From Kryptolebias marmoratus (lineage: Eukaryota > Chordata > Actinopteri > Cyprinodontiformes > Rivulidae): 64,000 nt of DNA. A program made the position numbers and the translations under genes. Within the stretch, counting starts at the first letter, position 1, and every line of letters begins with the position of its first letter. Under the pieces are notes generated by a model. The model was not told where the DNA came from. It saw nothing but the letters and a program-made list of their open reading frames with translations, and searched no databases. The DNA is taken from NCBI RefSeq assembly GCF_001649575.2, contig NC_051453.1, positions 14,666,562 through 14,730,561 of the forward strand. Direction: 5' to 3'. This document shows positions 1 to 10,377 of the stretch, piece by piece.

Positions 1-2719
1 AAACAAGAAGGGACTCAGAGATGATCCCTGATGCAATCCCACCTCCACTGAACCAAACCGTTACTCCTAATGCCTCGCTCCTAAAATCCATTTAAATAGA
101 AACTTTCAAGTCAGACTTTGAATTAATTCAGGCTAATTAAATACCACATTTATGCACACTGTATCTTATTGAGTTGTACAGTGATTAATCTGGTCACAAT
201 CAAGTTATAGTCCTTCAATTACATGTTAAATTTATAAACTCTGGGCTTTTCTGTCTGAGTATTTTGATCACATTTGTTGATGTTAATATCAAAAACTCTT
301 CTTAATTTTAATCAGAATAATTGTTCATTTGTATAATGCAAGTTTACATTGTGACACATTTAGTGACATTTTGAAAATCTGTTGGTTCCGACTGGGAGAA
401 ATGACAGTGAAAGTCAGACATCCCAGCTGAGATGTAAAACATGAAACACAGTAATGGCAAAGCATTATTTTGTCATTTCTGATTGAAATGTGCTACAAAT
501 AACAGACCAAAGCTCTCCGAACATTTCTGAGGTGCTGTGAGTAAAGCAAAATTTCAAGTTGAAGTTTGGTGCCAGTAAAGTTAAGTTGGAGGTGCCACAT
601 AGATCCCTCACGCCGATACAGTATGTTTGTGCTTTGGAACGTGTGCGTGGAGATTCTTGGCTTTCTTCCTCCAGATTTGCCGCCCTCTGTGGTGATACAG
701 CAGAGCAGAAACCGAATGGCGTCAGATCATTTGCTCGAAGGATATGAAAACACCCCGTCTGTCCTCTTTGCGGAGCCCCTTATCTCCAGCAGATGTGTTT
801 GGAGTTATCTGAAATAATTAGAGGAACAGGTTGGCAGACACACACACACATAGATACAAAGGCACCTGTGTTTTGGAAGATGAGGGGCAGAGCAAGAGAA
901 GTAGGAAGTTGTTGGCATCAGGCTGGTGGACTCTGCTTCACAGCACCTCTGCCCTCTTTCTGTCCCCTCCTCTCTCTGTCTCTCTCCTGTCGACTCATGT
1001 AAACATTAATAGAAGCAGCCCTGAAAGGACACAGGTGTCGGCCATTGTGCCGCTCTGAATGGACCTGAGGGAAGGAGGTCAGGGGTCGCCTCAGCCACCT
1101 CTCACAACCCACGCTTTTTATTCACACCGACGCTGCCTTTCATAGGTTTCCATCTCCCCCTCCCCCTCCCCCCCTCCCTCCACGGCCTTTCTCTCTCTCT
1201 CTCTCACTCACTCTCTCCTTTTGTTATCATAGCTAAATGTTTTGTGAAAACTTTTCAGAGGTTATGCACAGGCTTGCTATTCAGGAAGATTAACATTCTT
1301 TTCTAAATTAATCAGCCCAAACCAACATATGGATCAATAGGTGCTTAAAGAGCCAATAGATTGACAAATTGTTTATTTGCATCAAAGCAGTTTCATTTAT
1401 TAAAGCGATAGTTCTGATCTTTTGAAGTGATGTTCTGTGAGAAAGTTAAAAAGAAAGAATATCTTACCTGTTGTAGATTGCTCAGAATTTTTTGGTACTA
1501 ATTGGATTTTTCTTTGAATATTTTTTTTTTTTAAATCCTTTTCATCAATCTAACGGCTCCACTTTAATAGGGCCACTCGGATTTTGGCAGTAAAGTTGAG
1601 CTCACCTGGGATCATAGTTTCCACTTTATAATCCTTTCAAAATAAATTACGACAAGAAACAGATGCTGGGACGCTACAAGTTCCTCTCTTTTCTTTCTTT
1701 GTTTCCACAAGGTGGGTGGGTGATAGGTGCTGTGTTGAAAAAAAGGCATACTGGCTGCAAAAAGATCGTTAGGAAACATCTTGGTGGGTCACTACAAAGA
1801 CAGTTGTGATTCTTCAGATTCACACATTTTAAATAGACTTTAATTCTTTTTAAAAAAAATCACTGCCAGTTCCTGGCCGTTAGCTGATCAATTTGGTCAG
1901 AGTTAAACTTTACTTCTTTCAAAATCTTTCAAATTATGCCTTTAATATTGAGATACTTCACTGAATAGTTCACATATTTCTTTTAGTCAACATTAATTTA
2001 GGTTGTGACAATACATAACCTAAAAACATAATCTTTTCACAAGAGTATGATAGGCACCAAACAACTCTCTTGTTTGTTATTTAACTCCATTATGCCGCTC
2101 GAGGTGTTTTATTAGTTTTCAGGGCTCTGCTGTGGATTTATGTCCGGGCCACAAAGGCAGTCACCCGGGCATGGAATAGGGTGCCACTATGAAAGAATTG
2201 TGACATTTGTGCAAATGTTTTCCAGCGGCTCATTTGCCCATCATGACGTTAACGACTTTTTATCACCATGTAGGTCAATTAACATTGGCACTTTGATTTC
2301 AGTTTGTGAACGGGACAGGCACACAGCACAAAACGTCAGAGTTATGTTGCCATTACCGAGGACCGTGGCTAGAACAGTGCGTTGCGTCTCCGGCGTGGGA
2401 ATGGAGAGGTCTGTGCATTGTGAAAACTTCAGATAAACAGGTTTCGTGCTCTGTGCTTGTTCTCCGACTGCTTGGACATCATTTCACTGTCAAATTTATA
2501 ATAACAGTTTACGTTTGTGTTTGTTTTAAACTTCTTCACAATACTTTCAAAAAACATAAATCTGAGCATGTTTTTTTTTTTTTTTTCACATATTCTTGTT
2601 AAGTCACTGAGCTGATTACAGGATGTTTAGGGCATAACTTAGTTTTCATTTATAATTAAAGGCTTGGCATTACTTGAAGGATTTCACTGCCTTTCATGTG
2701 GGAGTTTCAAACTTATCTG

Positions 2720-2838
2720 TGGCAGCCATCTTGAATCAAATCAAACCTAAAAGTTAATTAGTTGTAGATGTACATCTACTGACTAATTTCTGCAAGTTTC
2801 ATTCAAATCTGTCCATATTTTGCTAACAGACAGGCAGT
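2720..2838 (+). repeat. Interspersed repeat, family R1 (partial)
   Basis: This copy carries the family's signature blocks: a CATCTTGAAT block, then AGTTGTAGATGTACATC, then a TTTCATTCAAATCTGTCC block, ending in TTTGCTAACAGACAG. The same order recurs at least a dozen times in the window, on both strands. Confidence 0.75.
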
Positions 2839-3449
2839 CAAAGACCGTATTGCCTGCATTTAGCCATTTAGTAGTGGGTAATAATGAAATTGTTTGGTCT
2901 TGACAAAGAGTGCAGGCTATTCCCAAGGGAAAACCTCCATTTTTAAGAAATATAGTGATTATTCAGGCAGAGCGTAACATCATTTCCAACTTTTACAGTA
3001 CTGAAAAAGACATCATTTGTTTTGGTGTTTATGTCAGTTCCCATCAGTGATTCATGCTTAAACTCCTCAGTCTGTATGTTCTACACATGGTGCAGAAAGA
3101 GATGCTGTAGAGAAGGGTGAGAGGATTTATTACCGAGCATTAGGAGCTCTAATCTGTTGCAGGTGTTTCTGGCTGTGCTCCGAGGCCATGCCTGCGCTGC
3201 TCTCCAGGAGGCCCCATCACTGTGTTTGACAAAGAAAGAAAAAGAGGGAGAGAGAAGAGGAGACACACCTTTTGTTTATTATTATTTTCAACCTGTCCTT
3301 ATGGAGGTTTTATCTTCTCAGCAATGCTCTCGAATCCCAGTGTCAAGATGAGAGTCAAAAAGAACATCTCTTCCAACTAAAGAAATTTTATTTCTGCAAA
3401 AATGCATAGTGGATGATGAGTTCTGAATGCTGCAGAACTGAACCCGTGC

Positions 3450-4010
3450 AAAAGCTAAAAGAACCAGAAAACTAGCTAAAAGTAGCACAATGCTAGCTAA
3501 AAGCTAAGATTAGCAAGACAAGTGCTAAAAGTAACAAAAGGCCAGCTAGAAGCAGTGAAAATGCTAGCTCAAAAGTTGGCTAAAAGAAGCAAACGGCTAG
3601 CAAAAGCTGCAAAAAGTAGCTAAAAGCTAAAATATCGAAGCCTAGCTAAAAAGTTTCAAAAGTCTAACTAAAAGTTAAAAGTAGCTAAAAAAATAGCTAA
3701 AAAATAAAAATTGAAAATCAGTAGCTAAAAGCTGAACTTAGCAGAACAGTATCTAAAAGCTCAAATAAGCAAAAAGCAAACTAAATGCTAAAATTTGTTT
3801 AATTCAATTTATTTATATAACTCTAATTCACAACAAAAGTCTCAGAGCACTGCACAAAAACACCCACGCACATTATAAATAGCCAGTTAGTAAAAGTTAT
3901 CCATTTAAAGCTAGCAGAAAGTAGCAAAAGCATAACTGAAAGGTTCAAGTAGCAGAATGGTAGCTAAAAACTAAAGGTAGCATAAAAAAACAAAAATAGA
4001 ACAAGTTTGT
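3450..4010 (+). repeat. Degenerate AGCTAAAAG-type array
   Basis: Irregular reiteration of short words such as GCTAGCTAAAAG, AGCAAAA and TAGCTAAAAGC over more than 500 bp. A related block in the opposite orientation lies at about 49790-50060, and a shorter one in the same orientation at 51955-52075. A SINE-like fragment interrupts it at 3798-3860. I see no coding potential. Confidence 0.7.
3798..3860 (+). mobile_element. Teleost SINE-like fragment
   Basis: The stretch with AATTCAATTTATTTATATAA followed by CTAATTCACAACAAAAGTC resembles a very common teleost repeat whose core reads ATTTATATAGCGCC..ATTCACAACA. It is short and diverged, and it sits inside the AGCTAAAAG array. The family assignment is from memory. 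Confidence 0.45.
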
Positions 4011-5553
4011 AAAAGCAGATTTTAAAGAGAATATTAGTTTTGAATGAATTGGAGAAATTTCCTTGCATTTTAGTGGGGTACATATTTGTAAATAAAGCAT
4101 TTTGAAACATACCCTAACAGGCTTGGTTTTTAAGGGTTTTTATTTAATCAGCTGAATGTTTTGATATATGAATGGCTAAAATAGTACAAAGTATGCAGAA
4201 ACAGACATTCAAAAAATAAACATACAGAAAACAGTGTGATTGCTGGATTCAGACAACTAAATATTACCATTAGTCATATCAGTTAGGACAGACAGCAGCT
4301 GATTATCAAATCCTGTTCATCTCCGGTCATTTTTCCCCCAAAAAAGAAAAATATGTGAGTTACAAAGAAACAACTTTATTCTCAGCTTTTCAAATGGCAC
4401 AAGTTTTGTGAATCTTTTCTATTCATTTTTTTTCTTCTTTCTCTTTTCTGACAAAGACAGTCCACTCCTCATATACAGTAAAAAACTGCTGCAGCAGCAG
4501 GGTGCAGTTTCTAGGATGCGCTACAAAAGAGGTAGACCACCGGGGTGGATGGAGCTTCACAGGAAGCCTTGGGTGCCTTTGGGGTTGGTGAACAATAGCA
4601 GAAGAAAAGAAACCCACTGAGAAGGTTCTGCCTTAAAAGAAGTCTGAAACTCAGAGTGTGGCCACCATTGGGAAGACAAACCTAAATGTATGTAGGAAGA
4701 ATGGAAATGGGCTGGAAATCAAGGATGCAAAGAACAAGAAATGGAAAGATGAAGGTATAAAATATTGATCTGTAGAGGGAAATTTTTAAAAAGAATTTAT
4801 TGATTCTGCTTGTCAAGATAACTGTATTTAAAATGAATCATTAAAGATAATAAAACAATGTCAGAGTTGTTTGTTTTATCTCTATAAATGGATTGAAGCT
4901 CCTGTGAATAGTGCTTTCTTCTGAAGTAAACTGAGTAGCTGCAGAGACGCTACTTCACAGCTTGGACACTACTGCCCCCAGGTGGTCGTTCAGAGTACAA
5001 ATCCACACAACACACAAAAAAACAAAGTCTCTTGTTAGGTAAGATGTTGATTTTTATATGCAGGTTAAAACACAGCCATCATGTGACACAGAAACAGCTG
5101 CATGGGAAGTTTGAAAACTGAGTGTGGAACAGCCAAACACTGCTACCGAAGTGAATTTTTTTATGTCACAGGTCAAACGCTGCAACGAAACACAAGGCAA
5201 CTACATCTGTGAGGTATCTCTCAGGCAAAGCAGACTCGGGTTTCAAGTTGTGCTGTTCGGGCATGTTTTAAAAAGCACCAAAAAAAAAAAACTGCAAAAA
5301 TGAGGACTGTACACACAGCTGTCAGCCAAGGAGATTTGGTGCTGTTGATGAAACACAATATGTTGAATTACTCTTAGAATTAAAAAAAAAACCCCACCTG
5401 ACAGAAAACTGTAGGACTCAGGTGCACCCACCTAAAGTCCTGAAAAGTTGGGCTAAAAGTGACCTTCATGGAGGAACATTAGTGCATTGTAAATTTGATA
5501 CTAGAAATTTTAACAAATCCACGTTTCAGGTCAGTGCTGCAGGTGTACAATCT

Positions 5554-8500
5554 TTATGGGTTGTAGTTTATGGAGTTCTGGATGAGATAATTTGTCAGAG
5601 GAGGAAACCAGTCTCTGATGACACAGATAATATGCGTGAACCAAGGGTAGTAAAGCTCCTGCTGCCTTGTTGCTCCGGTTCTGATGATGTTCAACGCTGC
5701 TTCTGTGGCGGGGTAGGCCGGTGCCTTAACCAGCCCCCTGGGATACAAAAACATACCCTGCGTTAGGCTAAAGCAAACAGCTCAAGTGCAGTTAATGAGG
5801 CAAAAACATTTTTTAGCATTTTCTTTTCACACACACACACTTGTGTACATATTTACACTTTTGACATACTTGACTTTCGACATAGCTGATTCCGTATCAA
5901 TAAGCCCCAGTGTGCATATGGAGATCGACACGTTGCTCTTCTTCAGAGCCAGCTCATGGTACAGGGACCCGAAGAACCCGTTCAGAGCAGATTTTGTTGC
6001 GACGTATGGTGCCACAAACGGACTGGGCATTTTACCTGCAAACCATAAACAGCTGTCTGCGTTAGACACACAACGGCTGGAAGAAGGCCGAGCCTGAAAA
6101 TAAAGCGTAAAACCTGAGCATTATTTGAAAAAAAAAAAAGAGAGGACTTTTTATATGTGGCCTTTCGAAGGCTTATTTTAAAGGTTCAAAATCTACAAAC
6201 ACACACATTTGTATTTCTATCCTTGTTAGGACGATGTCTTGACTTCCATTCATTTCTGTAGCCTAACCCAGATTCTAACTCTAAACCTAACTGTTACAGA
6301 AACAAGACAGCAATGTTGTATTTTTGACTGCATAGAAATGCCTATTATCCTATTAACTGAGCAATAATTGGAAGAATGATGAACAAATAAACCACTTGTA
6401 TTTAGTGGAAGAAAGCATTTTTTAAAATAAATATTAATAGATATTGGCGTATATGTAAAGTTTATGTATCTTTAGCTTAACGAGGAGGCGTATTTACCCG
6501 CAACTGATGAAACGATCACCAGAGATCCTTTATTTTGCTCGAGGGAGGGTAAGGCTTTCCAGGCCATCTGAATGTAGCTGAAGAAATTGACCTACAAAAA
6601 ACACACAGACACAAAAAAAAAAAAAATAGATCAGGACATTCTCTTGATGTTATGTGCCGATAGACCATCAAAATGCTTCATTACCTTCATTAGCCACCTG
6701 GTGTGTTCCACATCTCCCTCCCACATGCTGAAAGAGGATGAGCCAATGTGGTTGAGGACCAGGTAATCCAAACCTCCCAGTTTCTCCAGCGCAAAATCCA
6801 CCACTTTGTCGGGCTCAGACTCATTGGCCATGTCTGCTGCTATGTACAGAGCTTTCTGTGCTCCTAGACTCAGACACCTCTCAACCACCTGTGAGTCAAG
6901 ATGGAACAAAGTTACAAATCTTGTAAGTGACACTATGCACAATCCAATGTTTTATTTGTTTATATTTTGATGTGTTAGCACTCAGATTATGTGTTTAGGA
7001 CGATGTGTTGAGGCACCATCTTGAATTAGGTTGACTCCAAAAGTTAATAAGTTATAAATGTTCATCTGCAGATTACTTTGTGAGAATTTCATTACGATCT
7101 GTCCAGTGGTTCGGGAGATATTTTGCCGGCACAACAGACAAATGAACACAGACACGGACATGGGCAAAAACTCTGATGCTGATGTTGACTTAAAACCTGA
7201 CCTGCTGTAGGGCTTTCTCTCTTCGACCTGTAATCACAATTTTGGCTCCAAAGCGGCCGTAATGATATGCCATTTGTTCGCCGATGCCTTTGCTGGCCCC
7301 CGTGACCAAAACCCTGGCACCTCTGAGAGACTCTGAAAGAGGTTTAGCCCAGTTACAGAAAGGTACGACAACGTCAAAACTTGAAACACAAGAACAGCTG
7401 AAACTGTGAGCAGTTTATGAATTTAGGTGAATACTATTCTTTTTTTTACCACTTTTGGTTTTTGGCTAGCCTTTTTGATTTGTTGTATGGTGTTTGGTTT
7501 GGAGATAGTGGCGCTGACAAAAAGTCAGTAGACCATCAGAGGTCCAGCACAGGTTGAACGACTAGGAGATAAAGTTAGAGAGGCCAGACTGAGATGGTTT
7601 GGACGTGCAGAGGAGGGACAGTGGGTATATTGGTAGAAGGATGTTGAGATGCAGCTGCCAGGAAGAAGACAAAGTGGAGATATATGGATGCAGTTAGAGA
7701 GGACATGGAGGTAGTTGGAAGGATGACAGAGGACGCAGAAGACAGAGTTAGATGGAGGAGGAGGACTCGCTGTGGTGACCCCTGAAAAGGGAACATCCAT
7801 ATAGTTTGTGCTTAGCTGTTTTAGCTTCAACAACTCTGCTTCAGCTTCTTCACCAAGTCTTTTAGCACTCAGCTTTCAAACTCACAGACAACGTAATTTC
7901 AATCGTTGGATCTAGAATCATAAGATAAGCCAGTCAAAGTCTGTCTCAGTTTTGTTTGAAGTTTAACGACATCAGTGTTACTCATTGAACCCATGCTGTA
8001 AAAAGCTATCTCTGACCTGCACTTGTGCCAGAGTCATTGGTGACGACACAAATTGCTTGGTGTAAATGTAGAAATACTGCACTAGCAACTGAAATCAAAT
8101 CATATTTTCCCTTGTTTAATTGCATGTTCTTTAATGCAGACTCCCCAGTAACTATTGTACAGGACCATGATATAATGCATTAGGTAATAGGATAAATATT
8201 TTTAACTGGTTTATTAAAAACTAATAAAACATTTCATGCTTGAAAATGATCAATACAGCACAATGCATTTATCCCTTATGGTATATAAATACAAAATAAG
8301 CATTTAGACTTTCTATTTTTGCATATTGTCCTTAGATATATTTCTGTTTGGTTGTTTCTTATTGTCTATGTCTTGGTTGGACCTTAAGTCTGAAATAAAG
8401 TTTCATTCATTCTGTAGCTTCTGTTTTTGTGATAAAAGAGAACAGACTATTCATGACCGCACAGCGAAATGCACAGTACATTTGGAAGAAAACACTGGTT

Positions 8501-8886
8501 ACCTGTAAGTCTAATACCATTCAATATCATAATCATCTGCATGTGTGCTGCAGTTAACACAATGTTCAGGTAGCACTGGAGCAGGGGTGGCCAAACCTGT
8601 CCTCACTATCCTGCATGTTTGACTTGTTTCTCTGCTCCAGCACACCCTGTTTGAATCAAGGTGTGATTAACAAGCTTCTGCAGGACAGGAAGAGGTCATT
8701 TAACCGTTGAATCAGGTGTACTGGAGCGAGGAAAGAAGTAAAACATGCAGGATCGTAGCCCTCGAGGACAATGGTCGGCACTAGAATTCTCTTTAACTTA
8801 CCTGGATCAAAGCTGGGTGCAGTCCATTTGACAGCGATGTAAGCAACACAGATACTCAATAGCAAGATTTTAGCAAACGGACCCAT
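5554..8886 (-). CDS. hsd11b1l: Hydroxysteroid 11-beta-dehydrogenase 1-like protein, copy A
   Basis: A six-exon gene encoding 287 residues: 8802-8886, 7202-7332, 6685-6888, 6498-6591, 5870-6035 and 5554-5737. All junctions are GT-AG and the phases join. The product is a classical short-chain dehydrogenase/reductase, expected to oxidise or reduce NADP(H)-linked steroid-like substrates. A hydrophobic N-terminal segment (about residues 4-20) should be a signal anchor, as in 11beta-HSD1. The cofactor motif TGASKGIG is at residues 39-46, the structural Asn in NHIG at 118, the catalytic Ser at 169 and YxxxK at 182-186. The ATG at 8886 was chosen because copy B starts at the equivalent codon and the frame upstream has only a TTG. 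The whole family signature is intact, so the gene looks functional. True substrates of HSD11B1L are poorly defined. Confidence 0.93.
7008..7165 (+). repeat. Interspersed repeat R1 in intron 2 of hsd11b1l copy A
   Basis: The R1 blocks CATCTTGAATTAGGTTGACT, ATCTGTCCAGTGGTTCGGGA and ATTTTGCC occur in order. The repeat makes up much of this 313-bp intron. The same repeat copy reappears next to the exon 2 relic at 52.3 kb, which shows that the relic derives from copy A and not copy B. Confidence 0.75.
7505..7800 (+). mobile_element. RTE-like LINE 3' end fragment
   Basis: The plus-strand translation contains RLRWFGRAEEGQ followed by LPGRRQSGD and a degenerate tail ending near CGDP-type sequence. 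This matches the C-terminal end of RTE-type reverse transcriptase polyproteins (RLRWFGHV..LPGRRPRGRP..). It is interrupted by stops, truncated at the 5' end, and lies in intron 1 of hsd11b1l copy A. Confidence 0.65.
8582..8784. mobile_element. hAT-type MITE in intron 1 of hsd11b1l copy A
   Basis: The two ends are an imperfect inverted repeat: the left end begins CAGGGGTGGCCAAACCTGTC and the right end carries GAGGACAATGGTCGGCAC. Inner arms with CCTGCATGTTT and AAACATGCAGGAT are also inverted. Length and layout match a widespread teleost non-autonomous hAT family. A clean 8-bp target duplication is not visible. Confidence 0.6.
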
Positions 8887-9164
8887 TTTTGTAAACTTGC
8901 TGCAAACTTTAGTCAACCTTTTTGCAAAGTTTAAATCAAAGTGTCTCTACTTTCAACAAGCAAGTTCCTAGGAAGTTGCATTTACGCAATAATGCCTCTC
9001 TCGCTCTCATTCCCTCCCTCTATTTTCTTCTTTTCTCCCTGAGTTTTCCGATGTTAAGGGGTGTGTTATCCAAACTAAACTTTTGGACTCGGGCCTAAAC
9101 ACGTACTGTGTAACCTACAGTATGGAAGCCCATTTCTGCCACTCTCATCCTCTAAGTCATAATA

Positions 9165-9360
9165 ATGTGATTTTATCTCAAAATTACAACTTAGTGTCTC
9201 ATTATGATGAAATACTCTCTCAAAATTCTGATTTATCATTTCGTACAGTATTACGAGATATCTTATAACTATGAGAAATTATTTCGTAATTATAAAATCC
9301 TGAGTAATATTTTTGAGATAGTATCTTAAAATTATGACTTAGAGAGTATTCTATGATTAA
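9165..9360. repeat. AT-rich degenerate repeat (CATTATGA / TCTCAAAATT words)
   Basis: Loose tandem reiteration of TCTCAAAATTATGACTTA-like words and their complements. It is a low-complexity block between hsd11b1l copy A and the micos13 relic. Confidence 0.6.
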
Positions 9361-9814
9361 CTTTAAATTGAGAAAAAGATAGATATATTACATATAAAGA
9401 TATCAACTATAAATATGTAGTTTCTGTTATTTATTGCATAACCTCTTGTAGACATGAGTTCCTATTGTTTCCCTGTTTTTGATAGTGTTCTAAACTCTCA
9501 TTTTTTATTTTCTATTCAGTATTTGTTGCTACTACTTTTTATTTTCTCATTATTACTTTGACCTCTGACTTTTGCACAGTTACTTATTGTCTGCTCAATG
9601 ACATCATTTCTTTCCAGCTGTCGGTTTTAAAGACTTTGCTTCTTTATTAACTTAAAATATTCACCATTATTACAATTTTGCCTGGTATACGTATCTCCTG
9701 ATTAAGTTTGCAGTGTTTCAAATTTGCTACTGACTGCTGCTTTACCATCAAAGAAACTATTTTAAGTGGTGTACAATCATATTAGTATCATTTCTGTTTT
9801 TGTTCAGTGTGTGG

Positions 9815-9960
9815 TATGGTGTTTTCACGTAACAGTATGGCTGCTTTGAGTTATTCATTTGCAGTCTAGCCACCAAGGGGATCATTGCAGAAGGAGCTGT
9901 ATACATCAACTGTGACTCTGTTCTGCTGGGAAGAAGGAACAGGGCTCAGGGGCTCAGCAG
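9815..9960 (+). pseudogene. micos13 exon 2 relic
   Basis: This stretch matches the end of intron 1 and most of exon 2 of the intact micos13 gene at 17360-17490. It keeps the shared AACAGTATGGCTGC, the acceptor ATTTGCAG, then CTAGCCACCAAGG and ATTGCAG.AGGAGCTGT. The frame stays open as LATKGIIAEGAVYINCDS, where the intact gene has LATKVTIAGGAVYVACDS. One glycine of the membrane segment is changed to Glu. I find no exon 1, 3 or 4 nearby, so this is a leftover exon. Its position to the right of hsd11b1l copy A mirrors micos13 to the right of copy B, which marks a duplicated gene pair. Confidence 0.85.
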
Positions 9961-10233
9961 CCCTCGAGTCGGCCATGGAACAATTCTCATGTGGTTTTTA
10001 CCCGAGGAATTAGAAGAATACTCAGTCAGGAAGTGAAATATTTAAACTTATTTTTCTAACACATGCCCTCAAGTTTTGTCTTATGAGTAAAGTATTTAGT
10101 TTTTGTTTTGTTTTGTTTCCGCAGTTTGATGGAGTAGTTGGCAGACAATCCCTTTAAAGGCAAAGTTAAATATAAGCACATATGCAAAGCATAAATAAAC
10201 ACAGGTAAAAAATAGGCACACCATTAAATCCAT

Positions 10234-10239
10234 TTTATT
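10234..10239 (-). terminator. Polyadenylation signal AATAAA, hsd11b1l copy B
   Basis: A minus-strand AATAAA lies about 140 bp beyond the copy B stop codon, a normal distance for a short 3' UTR. Confidence 0.5.
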
Positions 10240-10377
10240 ATAAAGTCTAAATCTGTGCACCATGTCTGTTAAAGATGTGTCTATCCATGGCACTGTCGTA
10301 TGCATATCAGTGCTTTATACAATAAAAGGAAATCTCAACTAGTCCATGTTTGTGTCAGTGCTGTACTTAGATGTTCG

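Larger units (their letters stand above)
1..5553. other. Gene-free stretch left of hsd11b1l copy A
   Basis: I see no convincing coding exon here. The open frames are short and resemble no family I know. The stretch holds a pyrimidine-rich tract near 1150-1220, one copy of a window-wide interspersed repeat (2720-2838) and a degenerate AGCTAAAAG array (3450-4010). High-complexity sequence around 2080-2440 could be conserved non-coding DNA, but that cannot be judged from one genome. Confidence 0.6.

Noticed and set aside
918..1112. Open frames on both strands at 0.56-1.1 kb
   Set aside because: They are short, overlap low-complexity sequence, have no splice partners and resemble no family.
2140..2602. 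Two 98-codon frames in 2.1-2.6 kb
   Set aside because: Overlapping chance frames with no domain. The second runs into a poly-T tract that encodes Phe repeats.
3450..4010. CRISPR-like regular spacing in the AGCTAAAAG array
   Set aside because: Unit spacing is irregular, the units are degenerate and the genome is vertebrate.
8914..8916. Upstream non-ATG start adding ten residues to hsd11b1l copy A
   Set aside because: The codon is TTG, copy B has no equivalent extension, and the ATG at 8886 matches copy B in position and sequence.
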